Positions 33,936-45,802 of a stretch of 64,000 nucleotides of DNA are shown here, one piece after another. The stretch's first letter is position 1. Each line of letters begins with the position of its first letter. The stretch comes from Neobacillus sp. YX16. GTDB lineage: Bacteria; Bacillota; Bacilli; Bacillales; Cytobacillaceae. The DNA lies in the NCBI RefSeq assembly GCF_030123505.1, contig NZ_CP126115.1, forward strand, positions 2,184,001 to 2,248,000. The letters run 5' to 3'. The notes beneath the pieces were generated by a model. That model was not told the origin of the DNA. It saw only the letters and a program-made list of their open reading frames with translations, and ran no database searches. Made by a program: the position numbers and the translations under genes.

Positions 33936-34589
33936 TTATCCAAATACCAATAGTTCTGGAGAAATTGTAAATGATGCTTCGGTTTTTTCCATTACATCCG
34001 TTACTGTAACACCGCTCGCTGTTTCAATGAGTACCATTCCTGATGGTGTAAAATCAAATACAGCAAGATCTGTGATTAAACGGTGAACGACTTTCTGTCC
34101 AGTTAATGGTAGAGTGCATTCTTTTTTAATTTTGCTTTCACCGGACTTATTTACATGCTCCATAATGACTACTACTCGTTTGGCACCGTTAACTAGATCC
34201 ATTGCTCCTCCCATTCCTTTGACCATCTTTCCAGGAATCATCCAATTAGCAAGGTCACCGTTTTCGGACACTTCCATGCCGCCGAGGATAGCTAGATCAA
34301 TATGGCCGCCACGAATCATCGCAAATGACTCAGCGCTATCAAAAAATGAGGATCCAGGGACAGTGGTAATCGTTTCTTTTCCTGCATTGATTAAATCTGG
34401 ATCTTCTTGACCATCGATTGGGTATGGACCAATACCGAGCAGACCATTTTCTGATTGCAATAATACATTTATATCAGTAGGAATTTCGTTTGCTACTAAA
34501 GTTGGCATTCCGATTCCAAGGTTGACGTTCATTTCATCTTGAATTTCTTTCACCGCTCTTTTGACAATGGTTAAACGTGTATCTTTCAT
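33936..34589 (-). CDS. scoB: 3-oxoacid/acetoacetate CoA-transferase subunit B
   Basis: This beta subunit of a class I CoA-transferase moves CoA between succinyl- or acetyl-CoA and acetoacetate. The catalytic Glu is in [12 protein letters not shown] near residue 50. [10 protein letters not shown] precedes it and [14 protein letters not shown] follows. Starting at ATG 34589, preceded by AAAGGAGAGG, it is 217 residues, the usual size. An extension to 34664 would run into the scoA coding end and is unlikely. With scoA it would activate or salvage acetoacetate, a product of the leucine operon further along and of polyhydroxybutyrate breakdown. Confidence 0.9.
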   Translation of the reverse strand: MKDTRLTIVKRAVKEIQDEMNVNLGIGMPTLVANEIPTDINVLLQSENGLLGIGPYPIDGQEDPDLINAGKETITTVPGSSFFDSAESFAMIRGGHIDLAILGGMEVSENGDLANWMIPGKMVKGMGGAMDLVNGAKRVVVIMEHVNKSGESKIKKECTLPLTGQKVVHRLITDLAVFDFTPSGMVLIETASGVTVTDVMEKTEASFTISPELLVFG

Positions 34590-34611
34590 TTTTTTCCTCT
34601 CCTTTAATGAA

Positions 34612-35313
34612 TTATGCATGTACAACTGTCCGGCGTTCAATCCGTTTTTGATAATTAGTGCCAACTAGAATACGCTGCACGTAAATACCAGGCGTGTGGA
34701 TTTCATCTGGATCCAACACGCCTGCCGCTACAATTTCTTCTACTTCCGCAATCGTGATTTTACCTGCCATTGCAGCCAGAGGATTGAAATTTCGCGACGT
34801 TTTACGGTAGACTAGATTACCAAGAGTATCTGCTTTCCACGCTTTAACGAGGGAAAAGTCCCCAACAATCCCGCGTTCAAGGAGATACGTTTTTCCATCA
34901 AATTCTTTCACTTCTTTACCTTCTGCAATCGGGGTTCCAACACCTGTTGCTGTATAAAATCCTGGGATGCCAGCACCACCGGCTCTTATGCGCTCTGCAA
35001 GGGTTCCCTGAGGAGTCAATTCCACTTCTAGTTCACCGCTTAAAAATTGCTGTTCAAAAATTTTATTTTCTCCTACATAGGAAGACACCATTTTTTTAAT
35101 TTGCTTATTTGCTAGAAGTAGACCTAATCCCCAGTCATCAACGCCACAATTGTTACTCACAACAGTTAAATTTTTTGTTCCTTTTTCCTTCAATGCCTGA
35201 ATAGCTTTCTCTGGAATGCCGCTTAAACCAAATCCGCCAACAATTAATGTAGAACCATCACTGATATCTGAAACCGCTTCCGAAAATGAAGTTAATATTT
35301 TACTATTTTTCAT
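34612..35313 (-). CDS. scoA: 3-oxoacid/acetoacetate CoA-transferase subunit A
   Basis: This alpha subunit of 233 residues has the CoA-transferase 1 signature [13 protein letters not shown] near residue 27, followed by [14 protein letters not shown] and [16 protein letters not shown] (oxyanion/CoA site). It precedes scoB by 22 bp in the same direction, and both are divergent from a LysR gene across about 121 bp. The start has AGGAGGCAA upstream. The pair corresponds to ScoAB/AtoDA. Substrate direction (ketone-body use or acetoacetate disposal) is not visible in the sequence. Confidence 0.92.
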   Translation of the reverse strand: MKNSKILTSFSEAVSDISDGSTLIVGGFGLSGIPEKAIQALKEKGTKNLTVVSNNCGVDDWGLGLLLANKQIKKMVSSYVGENKIFEQQFLSGELEVELTPQGTLAERIRAGGAGIPGFYTATGVGTPIAEGKEVKEFDGKTYLLERGIVGDFSLVKAWKADTLGNLVYRKTSRNFNPLAAMAGKITIAEVEEIVAAGVLDPDEIHTPGIYVQRILVGTNYQKRIERRTVVHA

Positions 35314-35434
35314 CCATTTTGCCTCCTGTAATCTGAATATTCTATACTTAATAGTTTACATGTTGAGGATTTATAAGTAAAATACATAAAAAGAATAAAT
35401 AGTATGAATATATGGAATAAATGGAGGGGCTAAC

Positions 35435-36307
35435 TTGGAACTACGTGATTTAAAATCTTTTATTGAAGTGGTGAAACATCAAAGCTTTACAAAAGCTGCT
35501 TCACATTCCTACCTTTCACAGCCTTCATTTAGCAAAGCTGTTAAAAAGGTAGAAGAAGAATTAAAGGTAGAATTATTCGACCGCTCTACACGCCATTTAC
35601 GGTTGACCGATGCCGGACAAATTGTTTATGAGCAAGCACAAAAAGCATTGGTTTCTTTGTCTGAGATCACATTCCTGCTTGACGACCTTAGGAACGTTGC
35701 AGTAGGTGAGATTAAAATAGGTATTCCACCACTAATTGGAACATTGTTTTTTCCGAATATTGCCAAACGTGTTCAGGAAAGTTATCCTAATGTTTCACTT
35801 CAGTTAGTTGAAAGAGGTGCAAAATTAATTGGTCAGCTGGTTGAAAACGGCGAGGTCGACCTTGGTATTGTAGTGCTACCAACCGACACAGCAAAGTTTA
35901 ATATGCTTCCATTTATATCAGATGAATTTGTTCTTTATGTACATAAAAAGCATCCTCTGGCTTTGAGAAGTGCTATTGATATCAGAGAATTAAAAGAAGA
36001 GAAATTCATTCTTTTTTCAGAAGAGTTTACGCTTCATGACTATATAAAAAGGGTTTGTATAAATGCAGGTTTTGTACCAGATATTTCCTATCAGAGTTCA
36101 CAGTGGGATTTAATTATTGAACTAGTTTCTTCTGAGTTTGGTGTAACTTTGTTACCAAAATCTATTTACCATAAACTAAATAACCCCAATGTACAAATTG
36201 TTCCTATAGCCGAACCAACATTGTACTGGAGACTCGGCATTATCACGAAAAAAGAGGCATATCACTCTTTTGCTTTGAGAGAAGTCTTAAAGATGCTAAA
36301 TGAATGA
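35435..36307 (+). CDS. LysR-family regulator divergent from scoAB
   Basis: This 290-residue LysR protein has its DNA-binding helix-turn-helix at about residues 1-60 (LRDLKSFIEVVKHQSFTKAA, then QPSFSKAVKKVEEELKVELF). The effector domain contains GEIKIGIPPLIGTLFFPNIA, typical of the CatM/BenM/CidR-like branch. Translation starts at TTG 35435 behind GGAGGGG. Divergence from scoAB is the classical arrangement for a LysR activator of its neighbour, so control of the CoA-transferase by an organic acid or acyl-CoA effector is the simplest inference. Confidence 0.88.
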   Translation: MELRDLKSFIEVVKHQSFTKAASHSYLSQPSFSKAVKKVEEELKVELFDRSTRHLRLTDAGQIVYEQAQKALVSLSEITFLLDDLRNVAVGEIKIGIPPLIGTLFFPNIAKRVQESYPNVSLQLVERGAKLIGQLVENGEVDLGIVVLPTDTAKFNMLPFISDEFVLYVHKKHPLALRSAIDIRELKEEKFILFSEEFTLHDYIKRVCINAGFVPDISYQSSQWDLIIELVSSEFGVTLLPKSIYHKLNNPNVQIVPIAEPTLYWRLGIITKKEAYHSFALREVLKMLNE

Positions 36308-36357
36308 TCCCTTGGAAGCATAAGTCGAAAAATCTGTTAGTACTATACAGCTAACTT

Positions 36358-36386
36358 AAAAGCACCAATTTTTAGGTGCTTTTTTC
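36358..36386 (+). terminator. Terminator after the scoAB-linked LysR gene
   Basis: AAAAGCACC pairs with GGTGCTTTT around AATTTTTA and is followed by a T-run. Confidence 0.85.
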
Positions 36387-36492
36387 CTTTGCCTTTAGGG
36401 AGCTTTGAACATTTATTGGTTAAATCATTTATATTAAAAAAGATGCAGGAAATTTGGCAGCCTACACCTTCTTTTTATTAAATAAGTGATGA

Positions 36493-37149
36493 TTATAGAT
36501 TTTTTTTCGCTAAAACATGGTATAGACGCTGTAGTGCTTTATTTAAATACCTATAGTAGGTTGATAAGGATAGATTTATTTTCTTGGCAACAAGTTCGTG
36601 TGGCCGAATCCCCTGTATAAAAGCATATTTTAATAGTTTCCCTAAAATTGCATCGTGCTCCGTCAATTAGTCGATTTTTCCACATTTAATATGTCCTCCT
36701 GGATATATTTCATGTTGCTCATTTTATCTAAATGAAGTTTTTACCTAAGAAGCGGGTTAAATCGTTCTTCCAATCGTATCTGATTTAAGGCTTTTAAGCT
36801 CATTTGCTCATAGGTTTGTAGTTTCCAAAGCATCATGTCTTCAAGTGTCCATGATCTTACCGTATCGTGAAGCATCCAGCCATCTTCTTTAATAAAAGGC
36901 AGCAGTGATAATTCGAACTGTTTCTTCGAATTGACCTAGCCATTCCTCCACGAAGCGCCAATTTTAAAAAGTATCAAGTAAATGAACAATATGACAGCCT
37001 TTTTGAGCACACCTGCGAATCATTCTGTTCACAATCTCCTCTTGATCTTTTTCTTCTTGGTCCCGTTTGCCTGCACTCCTAAGCTGAATGGCAAATTGAA
37101 CTAATTGCCTTTTTATATTTAATTTCAATTCATACTTTACGGGTAGGAA
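36493..37149 (-). pseudogene. Decayed gene with C-terminal helix-turn-helix
   Basis: On the minus strand several coherent protein stretches survive in different frames. 37149-36967 reads KYELKLNIKRQLVQFAIQLR and onward, ending in a stop after HLLDTF. Then come RFVEEWLGQFEETVRIITA, a frameshift, LPFIKEDGWMLHDTVRSWTL up to RFNPLLR, and, after another break, LTEHDAILGKLLKYAF then QGIRPHELVAKKINLSLSTY (about 36660-36496). The last part looks like a helix-turn-helix of sigma-region-4 or phage/transposon regulator type. At least two frameshifts and a stop show it is not functional. I do not recognise the family. Confidence 0.6.
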
Positions 37150-37238
37150 TTATTGGTTTATAATTAGGTTAATCTAATAATCAAATTATCAGTTGTTATA
37201 TTCAAGGGAAGTTTTTGAAAAATAAAGGAGTGTTACTG

Positions 37239-37421
37239 ATGAGGAAAAATGATGAAAAGAAGCGACAAAAACTTATCAATAAATTAATTTTCTTAAACGT
37301 ATACAACAAAGAAGACCAACAGCTTAATAATTTGCCACTTTCAAAATTAGAATATGAGTATAGAAGATTTAAATTACAAAACCATCCGCATGGTGAGTTT
37401 GGGTCCATTCAGTGGGTATAA
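37239..37421 (+). CDS. FbpA-like small basic protein (Fur-regulated basic protein family)
   Basis: This 60-residue basic protein reads KLINKLIFLNVYNKEDQQLN, then PLSKLEYEYRRFK, matching the pattern of the Fur-regulated basic protein A family (INKLL, VYK, QL, L-x-L-S-x-LE-x-EY). B. subtilis FbpA acts with the small RNA FsrA in the iron-sparing response. ATG 37239 has AAAGGAGTG upstream; a TTG at 37215 is possible. An imperfect AT-rich dyad (TAATAATCAAATTATCA, 37175-37191) with one perfect Fur half-site (ATTATCA) precedes it. A terminator follows, and katG with its own Fur/PerR-like boxes is next. Confidence 0.72.
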   Translation: MRKNDEKKRQKLINKLIFLNVYNKEDQQLNNLPLSKLEYEYRRFKLQNHPHGEFGSIQWV

Positions 37422-37443
37422 TATAAATATTTTTACGAGATAT

Positions 37444-37483
37444 AAGACTGTATGGTGTTTTCACACCTGCGGTCTTTTTTATT
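37444..37483 (+). terminator. Terminator after the FbpA-like gene
   Basis: AAGAC...GGTGT pairs with ACACC...GGTCTT around TTTC, followed by six T residues. Confidence 0.8.
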
Positions 37484-37693
37484 GTTTTTAGTTTAATTGT
37501 AAGACAGAATTAGAGCCCAATTACTGCAAAAAGAAGGAGGAGTGGTTACTCAAAATAAGTCTATTACTTTATTATATTTGTGCAGGACTCTCCGAATCGT
37601 TTCTCTAGAACAAGTATTCTTAAATGTTACAAATTTGTGATTATGATGGTTATTTTTTCAATTTTTAGTAATAGATTAGTAGAATAGAATATA

Positions 37694-39988
<2,295 letters not shown>

Positions 39989-40012
39989 AAATACAAAACC
40001 CGGAACTTCTTT

Positions 40013-40056
40013 GCCTGTCACTACCCGACATGTGGTGGCAGGTACTTTTTTTATTT
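40013..40056 (+). terminator. Terminator after katG
   Basis: CCTGTCACTAC (40014-40024) pairs with GTGGTGGCAGG (40032-40042) with two G-T pairs, followed by TACTTTTTTTATTTT. Confidence 0.85.
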
Positions 40057-40059
40057 TCT

Positions 40060-40242
40060 GGCTGTGTTAAAGGTAAATATTGATGTTAGAACCTGTTGAT
40101 TTGTGCGGAAGGCGCGAGACTCCTGCAGGAGGACGGGACAGGGGAGACCCCACAGGCGCTTAAGCGCCGAGGAGGCTTCCCGAACCGCCTGCGGAAAGCG
40201 AAGCGCATGGAGCACAAATCAACAGCCTAATTTAACACAGCC
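40060..40242. repeat. 183-bp palindromic interspersed repeat
   Basis: A GC-rich element is framed by nested inverted repeats: GGCTGTGTTAAA (40060-40071) with TTTAACACAGCC (40231-40242), then CTGTTGATTTGTGC (40093-40106) with GCACAAATCAACAG (40212-40225). Inside are an exact GGCGCTTAAGCGCC (40155-40168) and the CTCCTGCAGGAG, GCGGAAAGCGAAGCGC words familiar from dispersed repeats in Bacillus genomes. No reading frame inside looks genuine. It is probably a non-autonomous mobile or structured RNA-type repeat. The 150 bp after it hold only the promoter region of the next gene. Confidence 0.75.
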
Positions 40243-40393
40243 TATTTTTTCGAAATTTTACATACAATTGTCACTAAACGATCAAATGAAGGGACAAAAA
40301 CTTCAGTCAACTTCCATTAAAATAAAAGTGTAATCAATTTTTTAATAGCATTTGTGAATTATTTCACAAATAAACTTAATAGGGAGGTTTAAA

Positions 40394-42385
40394 ATGCAAT
40401 ACCCAAACTTATTTAAACAAGGTAAAATAGGCAATCTAACATTGAAAAACAGAGTGGTCATGCCGCCTATGGGAACGAATCTAGCTGGTCCGGAAGGGGA
40501 AGTCACTGATCAACTAATTGCATATTATGAAGAAAGGGCTAAGGGCGGGACTGGATTAATTATTGTTGAATTTACTTGTATCGATTATGAATACGGGAAA
40601 GGATTTATTAGACAATTAAGGCTGGACGATGATGTTTTCATCCCAGGTATACATCGTATAGCCAACGCGGTACATAAATATGGGGCAAAGGTTTTTGTAC
40701 AAATTCATCACGCAGGCAGGCAGTCAAATTCTTCGTTAATTAATGGTAAACAAAGCGTTGCACCTAGTAACATTGCCTGTGCTGCAGTAGGTGAAAAACC
40801 TCGGGAATTAACAAATGCAGAAGTAAAAGGGCTAGTCAATAAATTTGTTCAGAGCGCCATAAGATGTAAGCAGGCTGGCATTGATGGCGTTGAAGTTCAC
40901 GGTGCCCATGGTTATTTAATAAACCAGTTCTTAAGCCCTGAGGCAAATTTACGTACGGATGAATACGGGGGAAGCTTTAAGAATCGAATGAGATTTATCG
41001 AGGAAATCATTGTTGGAATTAGAGAAAAGTGCGGTATGGATTACCCTGTAACTGTTCGTCTCAGTGTCGATGAATTTATTGAAGGTGGAATAGATTTAGA
41101 GTTAGGTAAGGATATTAGTCGGTACTTAGAAACACTAGGAGTAGATGGACTGCATATTAGTTGCGGAACCTATGACTCTATGGACAAGATAATTGAATCC
41201 CCGTTATTTGAACAAGGCTGGAGAGTCTATTTAGCAGAGGAGATAAAAAAAGAAGTCAATATTCCAGTTATCACCGTTGGGTCAATTCGTGAACCACAAT
41301 TTGTAGAAAACATTTTATCTGAGGGGATGGCAGACTTTGTGGCCATAGGAAGGGGATTAATCGCTGATCCTGAGTGGGTAAACAAAACAATGGAAGGACG
41401 CGAAGCAGAAATAAGAAAATGTATTAACTGTCTCCATTGTATCCATTCAGTTATGGGTAATGCGCACGTTCTTTGTTCCATCAATGCTAGAGCAGGCCGA
41501 GAACTAGAGTTTAAGGAACTTCAGCACCTTCCTTATGATGAAAAACGTCATGTTGTAATCGTTGGCGGTGGGCCAGGTGGAATGGAAGCAGCACGAATTC
41601 TATCTTTAAAAGGTTTTGAGGTTACTCTTTTTGAAAAGGATAATAAGCTTGGCGGTCAACTGCACCTTGTAACGGACCCAATTTATAGAAAGAAAATGAC
41701 ATGGCATATTAATTACCTCAGTAGCGAAATGAAACGTTTAAATATAGATGTTCGTATGAATACAGAGGCTACCGTTGAAGTGATCACATCCTTAAATCCT
41801 TATGCTGTTTTATTGGCAACAGGCGGAAGACCAATGCTCCCACTGGTCGAGGGTAATGATTTAGAACATGTATATACGTATGAAGATGTAAAATTACAAG
41901 AAAAAGAATTTACTAATAGTAAAGTAACCGTTGTAGGAAGTGGTATGATTTGTCATGGAACTACTCGTCGCCTGGCAGAGGCCGGTAATGATGTCACATA
42001 TGTAGAAATTCCAACAAAAGCCAGCAATAGGATTGGACCTGATACGAGATTAAGACTTCTTGAGAAGCTTAAACAAGTACATGTAAATGTTGTTAAGGAC
42101 CACAAATTGGAAAGAATACTTCCGAGCAGTATAATCGTTAAGGACTTAGTTTCTGGGAAACGCTCAGAATTTAAATCAGAGTATGTCATTGTTGCTATGG
42201 GTGTAGAGGCATATAACCCATTAGAGGAAACATTAAAGGCACAGATGAAATATGTGTTTGTTTTAGGTGATGCAGCAGGCTATAGTTCCCTTGGTGACGC
42301 TACCCGTGACGGCTTTGAAAAGGCATATTTTCTTGAATCCATTGTTACACAACACAGGGAAGAAGAGGTTCCGCAAACAGTTTAA
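40394..42385 (+). CDS. NADH:flavin oxidoreductase of the 2,4-dienoyl-CoA reductase/TMADH type
   Basis: This 663-residue iron-sulfur flavoprotein has an N-terminal old-yellow-enzyme TIM barrel (residues 1-330; PPMGTNLAGPEGEVTD, HHAGRQSN, HGAHGYLINQFLSP). A [4Fe-4S] motif follows (C-IN-C-LH-C, then 11 residues, then C, about 341-359). The C-terminal FAD/NAD(P) domains contain VIVGGGPGGMEAARIL near 391 and VLGDAAG near 632. Relatives reduce dienoyl-CoA, dehydrogenate trimethylamine or act on bile acids. The iron-sulfur spacing CxxCxxCx11C is intermediate between the FadH and trimethylamine dehydrogenase patterns. The gene stands alone, so the substrate is unknown. GGGAGG precedes the ATG. Confidence 0.88.
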   Translation: MQYPNLFKQGKIGNLTLKNRVVMPPMGTNLAGPEGEVTDQLIAYYEERAKGGTGLIIVEFTCIDYEYGKGFIRQLRLDDDVFIPGIHRIANAVHKYGAKVFVQIHHAGRQSNSSLINGKQSVAPSNIACAAVGEKPRELTNAEVKGLVNKFVQSAIRCKQAGIDGVEVHGAHGYLINQFLSPEANLRTDEYGGSFKNRMRFIEEIIVGIREKCGMDYPVTVRLSVDEFIEGGIDLELGKDISRYLETLGVDGLHISCGTYDSMDKIIESPLFEQGWRVYLAEEIKKEVNIPVITVGSIREPQFVENILSEGMADFVAIGRGLIADPEWVNKTMEGREAEIRKCINCLHCIHSVMGNAHVLCSINARAGRELEFKELQHLPYDEKRHVVIVGGGPGGMEAARILSLKGFEVTLFEKDNKLGGQLHLVTDPIYRKKMTWHINYLSSEMKRLNIDVRMNTEATVEVITSLNPYAVLLATGGRPMLPLVEGNDLEHVYTYEDVKLQEKEFTNSKVTVVGSGMICHGTTRRLAEAGNDVTYVEIPTKASNRIGPDTRLRLLEKLKQVHVNVVKDHKLERILPSSIIVKDLVSGKRSEFKSEYVIVAMGVEAYNPLEETLKAQMKYVFVLGDAAGYSSLGDATRDGFEKAYFLESIVTQHREEEVPQTV

Positions 42386-42471
42386 ATTGGAAAAAGTAAT
42401 AAACTATGATTCCTAACAATTATGAGCGGATGCTTTAGGCATGGTATAATTATATTCCTTGGCAGGGGCAC

Positions 42472-44057
<1,586 letters not shown>

Positions 44058-44092
44058 CCTTCCGCCGCTAAATACGTTTAAAGAGACTAAAT

Positions 44093-44131
44093 CAAACCCT
44101 TTAAAAGGAATGGTTTGGTATAGTTTTTTTC
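44093..44131 (+). terminator. Terminator after the GH1 gene
   Basis: CAAACC with an inner CTTT pairs with AAAGG...GGTTTG, followed by TATAGTTTTTTT. Confidence 0.75.
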
Positions 44132-44154
44132 ATTGGGGATAGTAGGTTTAAACA

Positions 44155-44208
44155 CTAAAAAAGACTGAACCAAAAAGTAATAGTTACTAAAACTTTTGGG
44201 TCAGTCTC
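44155..44208 (-). terminator. Terminator for the M14 carboxypeptidase gene
   Basis: GACTGAACCAAAAAGT pairs with ACTTTTGGGTCAGTC with one mismatch. The A-run on its left side is the T-run on the minus strand. Confidence 0.8.
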
Positions 44209-44259
44209 AATGATACATTCTTCTTATGAGAATCTATCAGAATAATAATCGTTGATTAA

Positions 44260-45567
44260 TTAATCCCTTGTACTAGGGTCTTCAATTCTATTAGTTGATT
44301 CTGGAATGGCATCATAAATCGCTGGGTCCACATTATGAATCGATCCATCTGCAAGCCCTTTAAATACTTCAAATAATGGTACTTTTACTGTTTCCTTCAA
44401 CATACCGGCTTGTTTTTGTCCTAGTGTCTGGCTTTGTCCTTTGATTTCAATCAGCATGATGGCTGCGTCATTTAAAGCAAAGGCTCCAAGTGCTGTGCCT
44501 GGAAGGTTAACGTCAGGATACTTTTGAATGGCGCCAAAATGTGAGTTCCCTCTTTGAAGAGCAAGATTGGCCAGTGCATTAACTTGTTTGCCAAGCTTCA
44601 ATACATCTTCATCCACTTCATATTGCTTACCTGAGAATGGGTCAGTGTAAGGATCTGCCACTACAGCAGCTACTTGAACAGGAACGGATCGGTTGTCCTC
44701 ATCGGAAAGAGTATTAAATCCTCGGTGGTGAACATCAACAAAAACATCAGGTTTAAAGTCTTTAAAAACTTTTGTTACCGTACGTGATTCGGCTGTTACA
44801 TAGAAACCACCATAATTGCTGTTATTGGTTGCTTTATTATTCAGGAATTGTGCTATCTTGGCTGGATCTTCATTTTCCACCCTAAAATCCAAATTCGGAT
44901 TGTAGTCTCGGTTTTGGTCGTAACCAGGGATTCCATACACCACACGGCCATCATTTGCCTGACCTCTTTCACTGCCATCTGCGTTATAGTACCAAGGCGC
45001 CAAAGTACCTGCAGGTAGTGCTATATTTTCTGGAAGCCAGGTTTGGTGCGTATAACGAGTAGGGTACCATTTTCCTTCAAATGTATTATCTGATCCTTCT
45101 GGATTAATTCTTGGCATAATCCAAATAGACACTTTTTCTAGTATTTCATCGATTTCCTGCCCACCGCTTGATAGTTTTTGAATAATATCAATAGCAGCCT
45201 CTGTTCCAATTTGTTCGTTACCATGAATTTGCGTTGTAATTAAGATTCTTTTTTTATTTGGATCCGCATCTCCGAATTTGACAAGATACAAGGGATCTCC
45301 TTTTTCTGCTTCGGTCTTATATCCATCTAATGTATGGTTAGAATATCCGACAACTTCTAACTTCATTTTCCCTTTAGAAGATACTTCTAGTTTCTGTAGA
45401 GTTTTAGTTAATTCCTCATTTGACATGTAGCTTGATAAAGAGATATTTTGTTCCCCCTCAATATAGGGCCCGTTTGGATTAGATTGAGGTCCAGCCAATG
45501 CAGTAGATGAAAGTGTCATGGTTAATGCCATTGCGGCTGGAATAACTGCCTTTGAAAACTTTTTCAT
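44260..45567 (-). CDS. Secreted M14 zinc carboxypeptidase
   Basis: This 435-residue exported metallopeptidase has a classical signal peptide (MKKFSKAVIPAAMALTMTLS, then STALA) with likely cleavage after ALA at residue 25. The zinc ligands are His115 and Glu118 in QIHGNEQIG and a later His in DVHHRGF. The general-base Glu is in AIMLIEIKGQ near residue 365, and an Arg-rich GYDQNRDYNPN segment lies between. It should release C-terminal residues from peptides outside the cell. It is followed by a terminator, and 235 bp separate it from the next gene upstream. That space holds a bulged inverted repeat (TACCATT near 45594 with AATGGTA near 45625) that may be regulatory. Confidence 0.9.
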   Translation of the reverse strand: MKKFSKAVIPAAMALTMTLSSTALAGPQSNPNGPYIEGEQNISLSSYMSNEELTKTLQKLEVSSKGKMKLEVVGYSNHTLDGYKTEAEKGDPLYLVKFGDADPNKKRILITTQIHGNEQIGTEAAIDIIQKLSSGGQEIDEILEKVSIWIMPRINPEGSDNTFEGKWYPTRYTHQTWLPENIALPAGTLAPWYYNADGSERGQANDGRVVYGIPGYDQNRDYNPNLDFRVENEDPAKIAQFLNNKATNNSNYGGFYVTAESRTVTKVFKDFKPDVFVDVHHRGFNTLSDEDNRSVPVQVAAVVADPYTDPFSGKQYEVDEDVLKLGKQVNALANLALQRGNSHFGAIQKYPDVNLPGTALGAFALNDAAIMLIEIKGQSQTLGQKQAGMLKETVKVPLFEVFKGLADGSIHNVDPAIYDAIPESTNRIEDPSTRD

Positions 45568-45802
45568 AAAAATTCCCTCCAGTATGTAATAGATACCATT
45601 TTTATTATTTCGATTATAGAAATAAATGGTAGTTATTAAGTATATTACCAGAGGAGAGTGACTATATTAACTGAAAAATCTCTATATTTTGAAAAATGAA
45701 TCAATAGAACTTGTCCATCATTTCGTTTCGGACTATATTACCCAATGATTCTTTTTAAATAGATGGGCTTTTTATCCTGTTTTCAATATTTAATAGCTTT
45801 TT

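Noticed and set aside
36301..37240. Possible insertion sequence between the LysR and FbpA-like genes
   Set aside because: The decayed frames do not show a DDE or other transposase pattern, and no terminal inverted repeats or target duplications were found. It is kept only as an unidentified pseudogene.
40103..40333. A 76-codon reading frame across the palindromic repeat
   Set aside because: It is produced by the GC-rich repeat itself, has no ribosome binding site, and its second half lies in plain AT-rich spacer.
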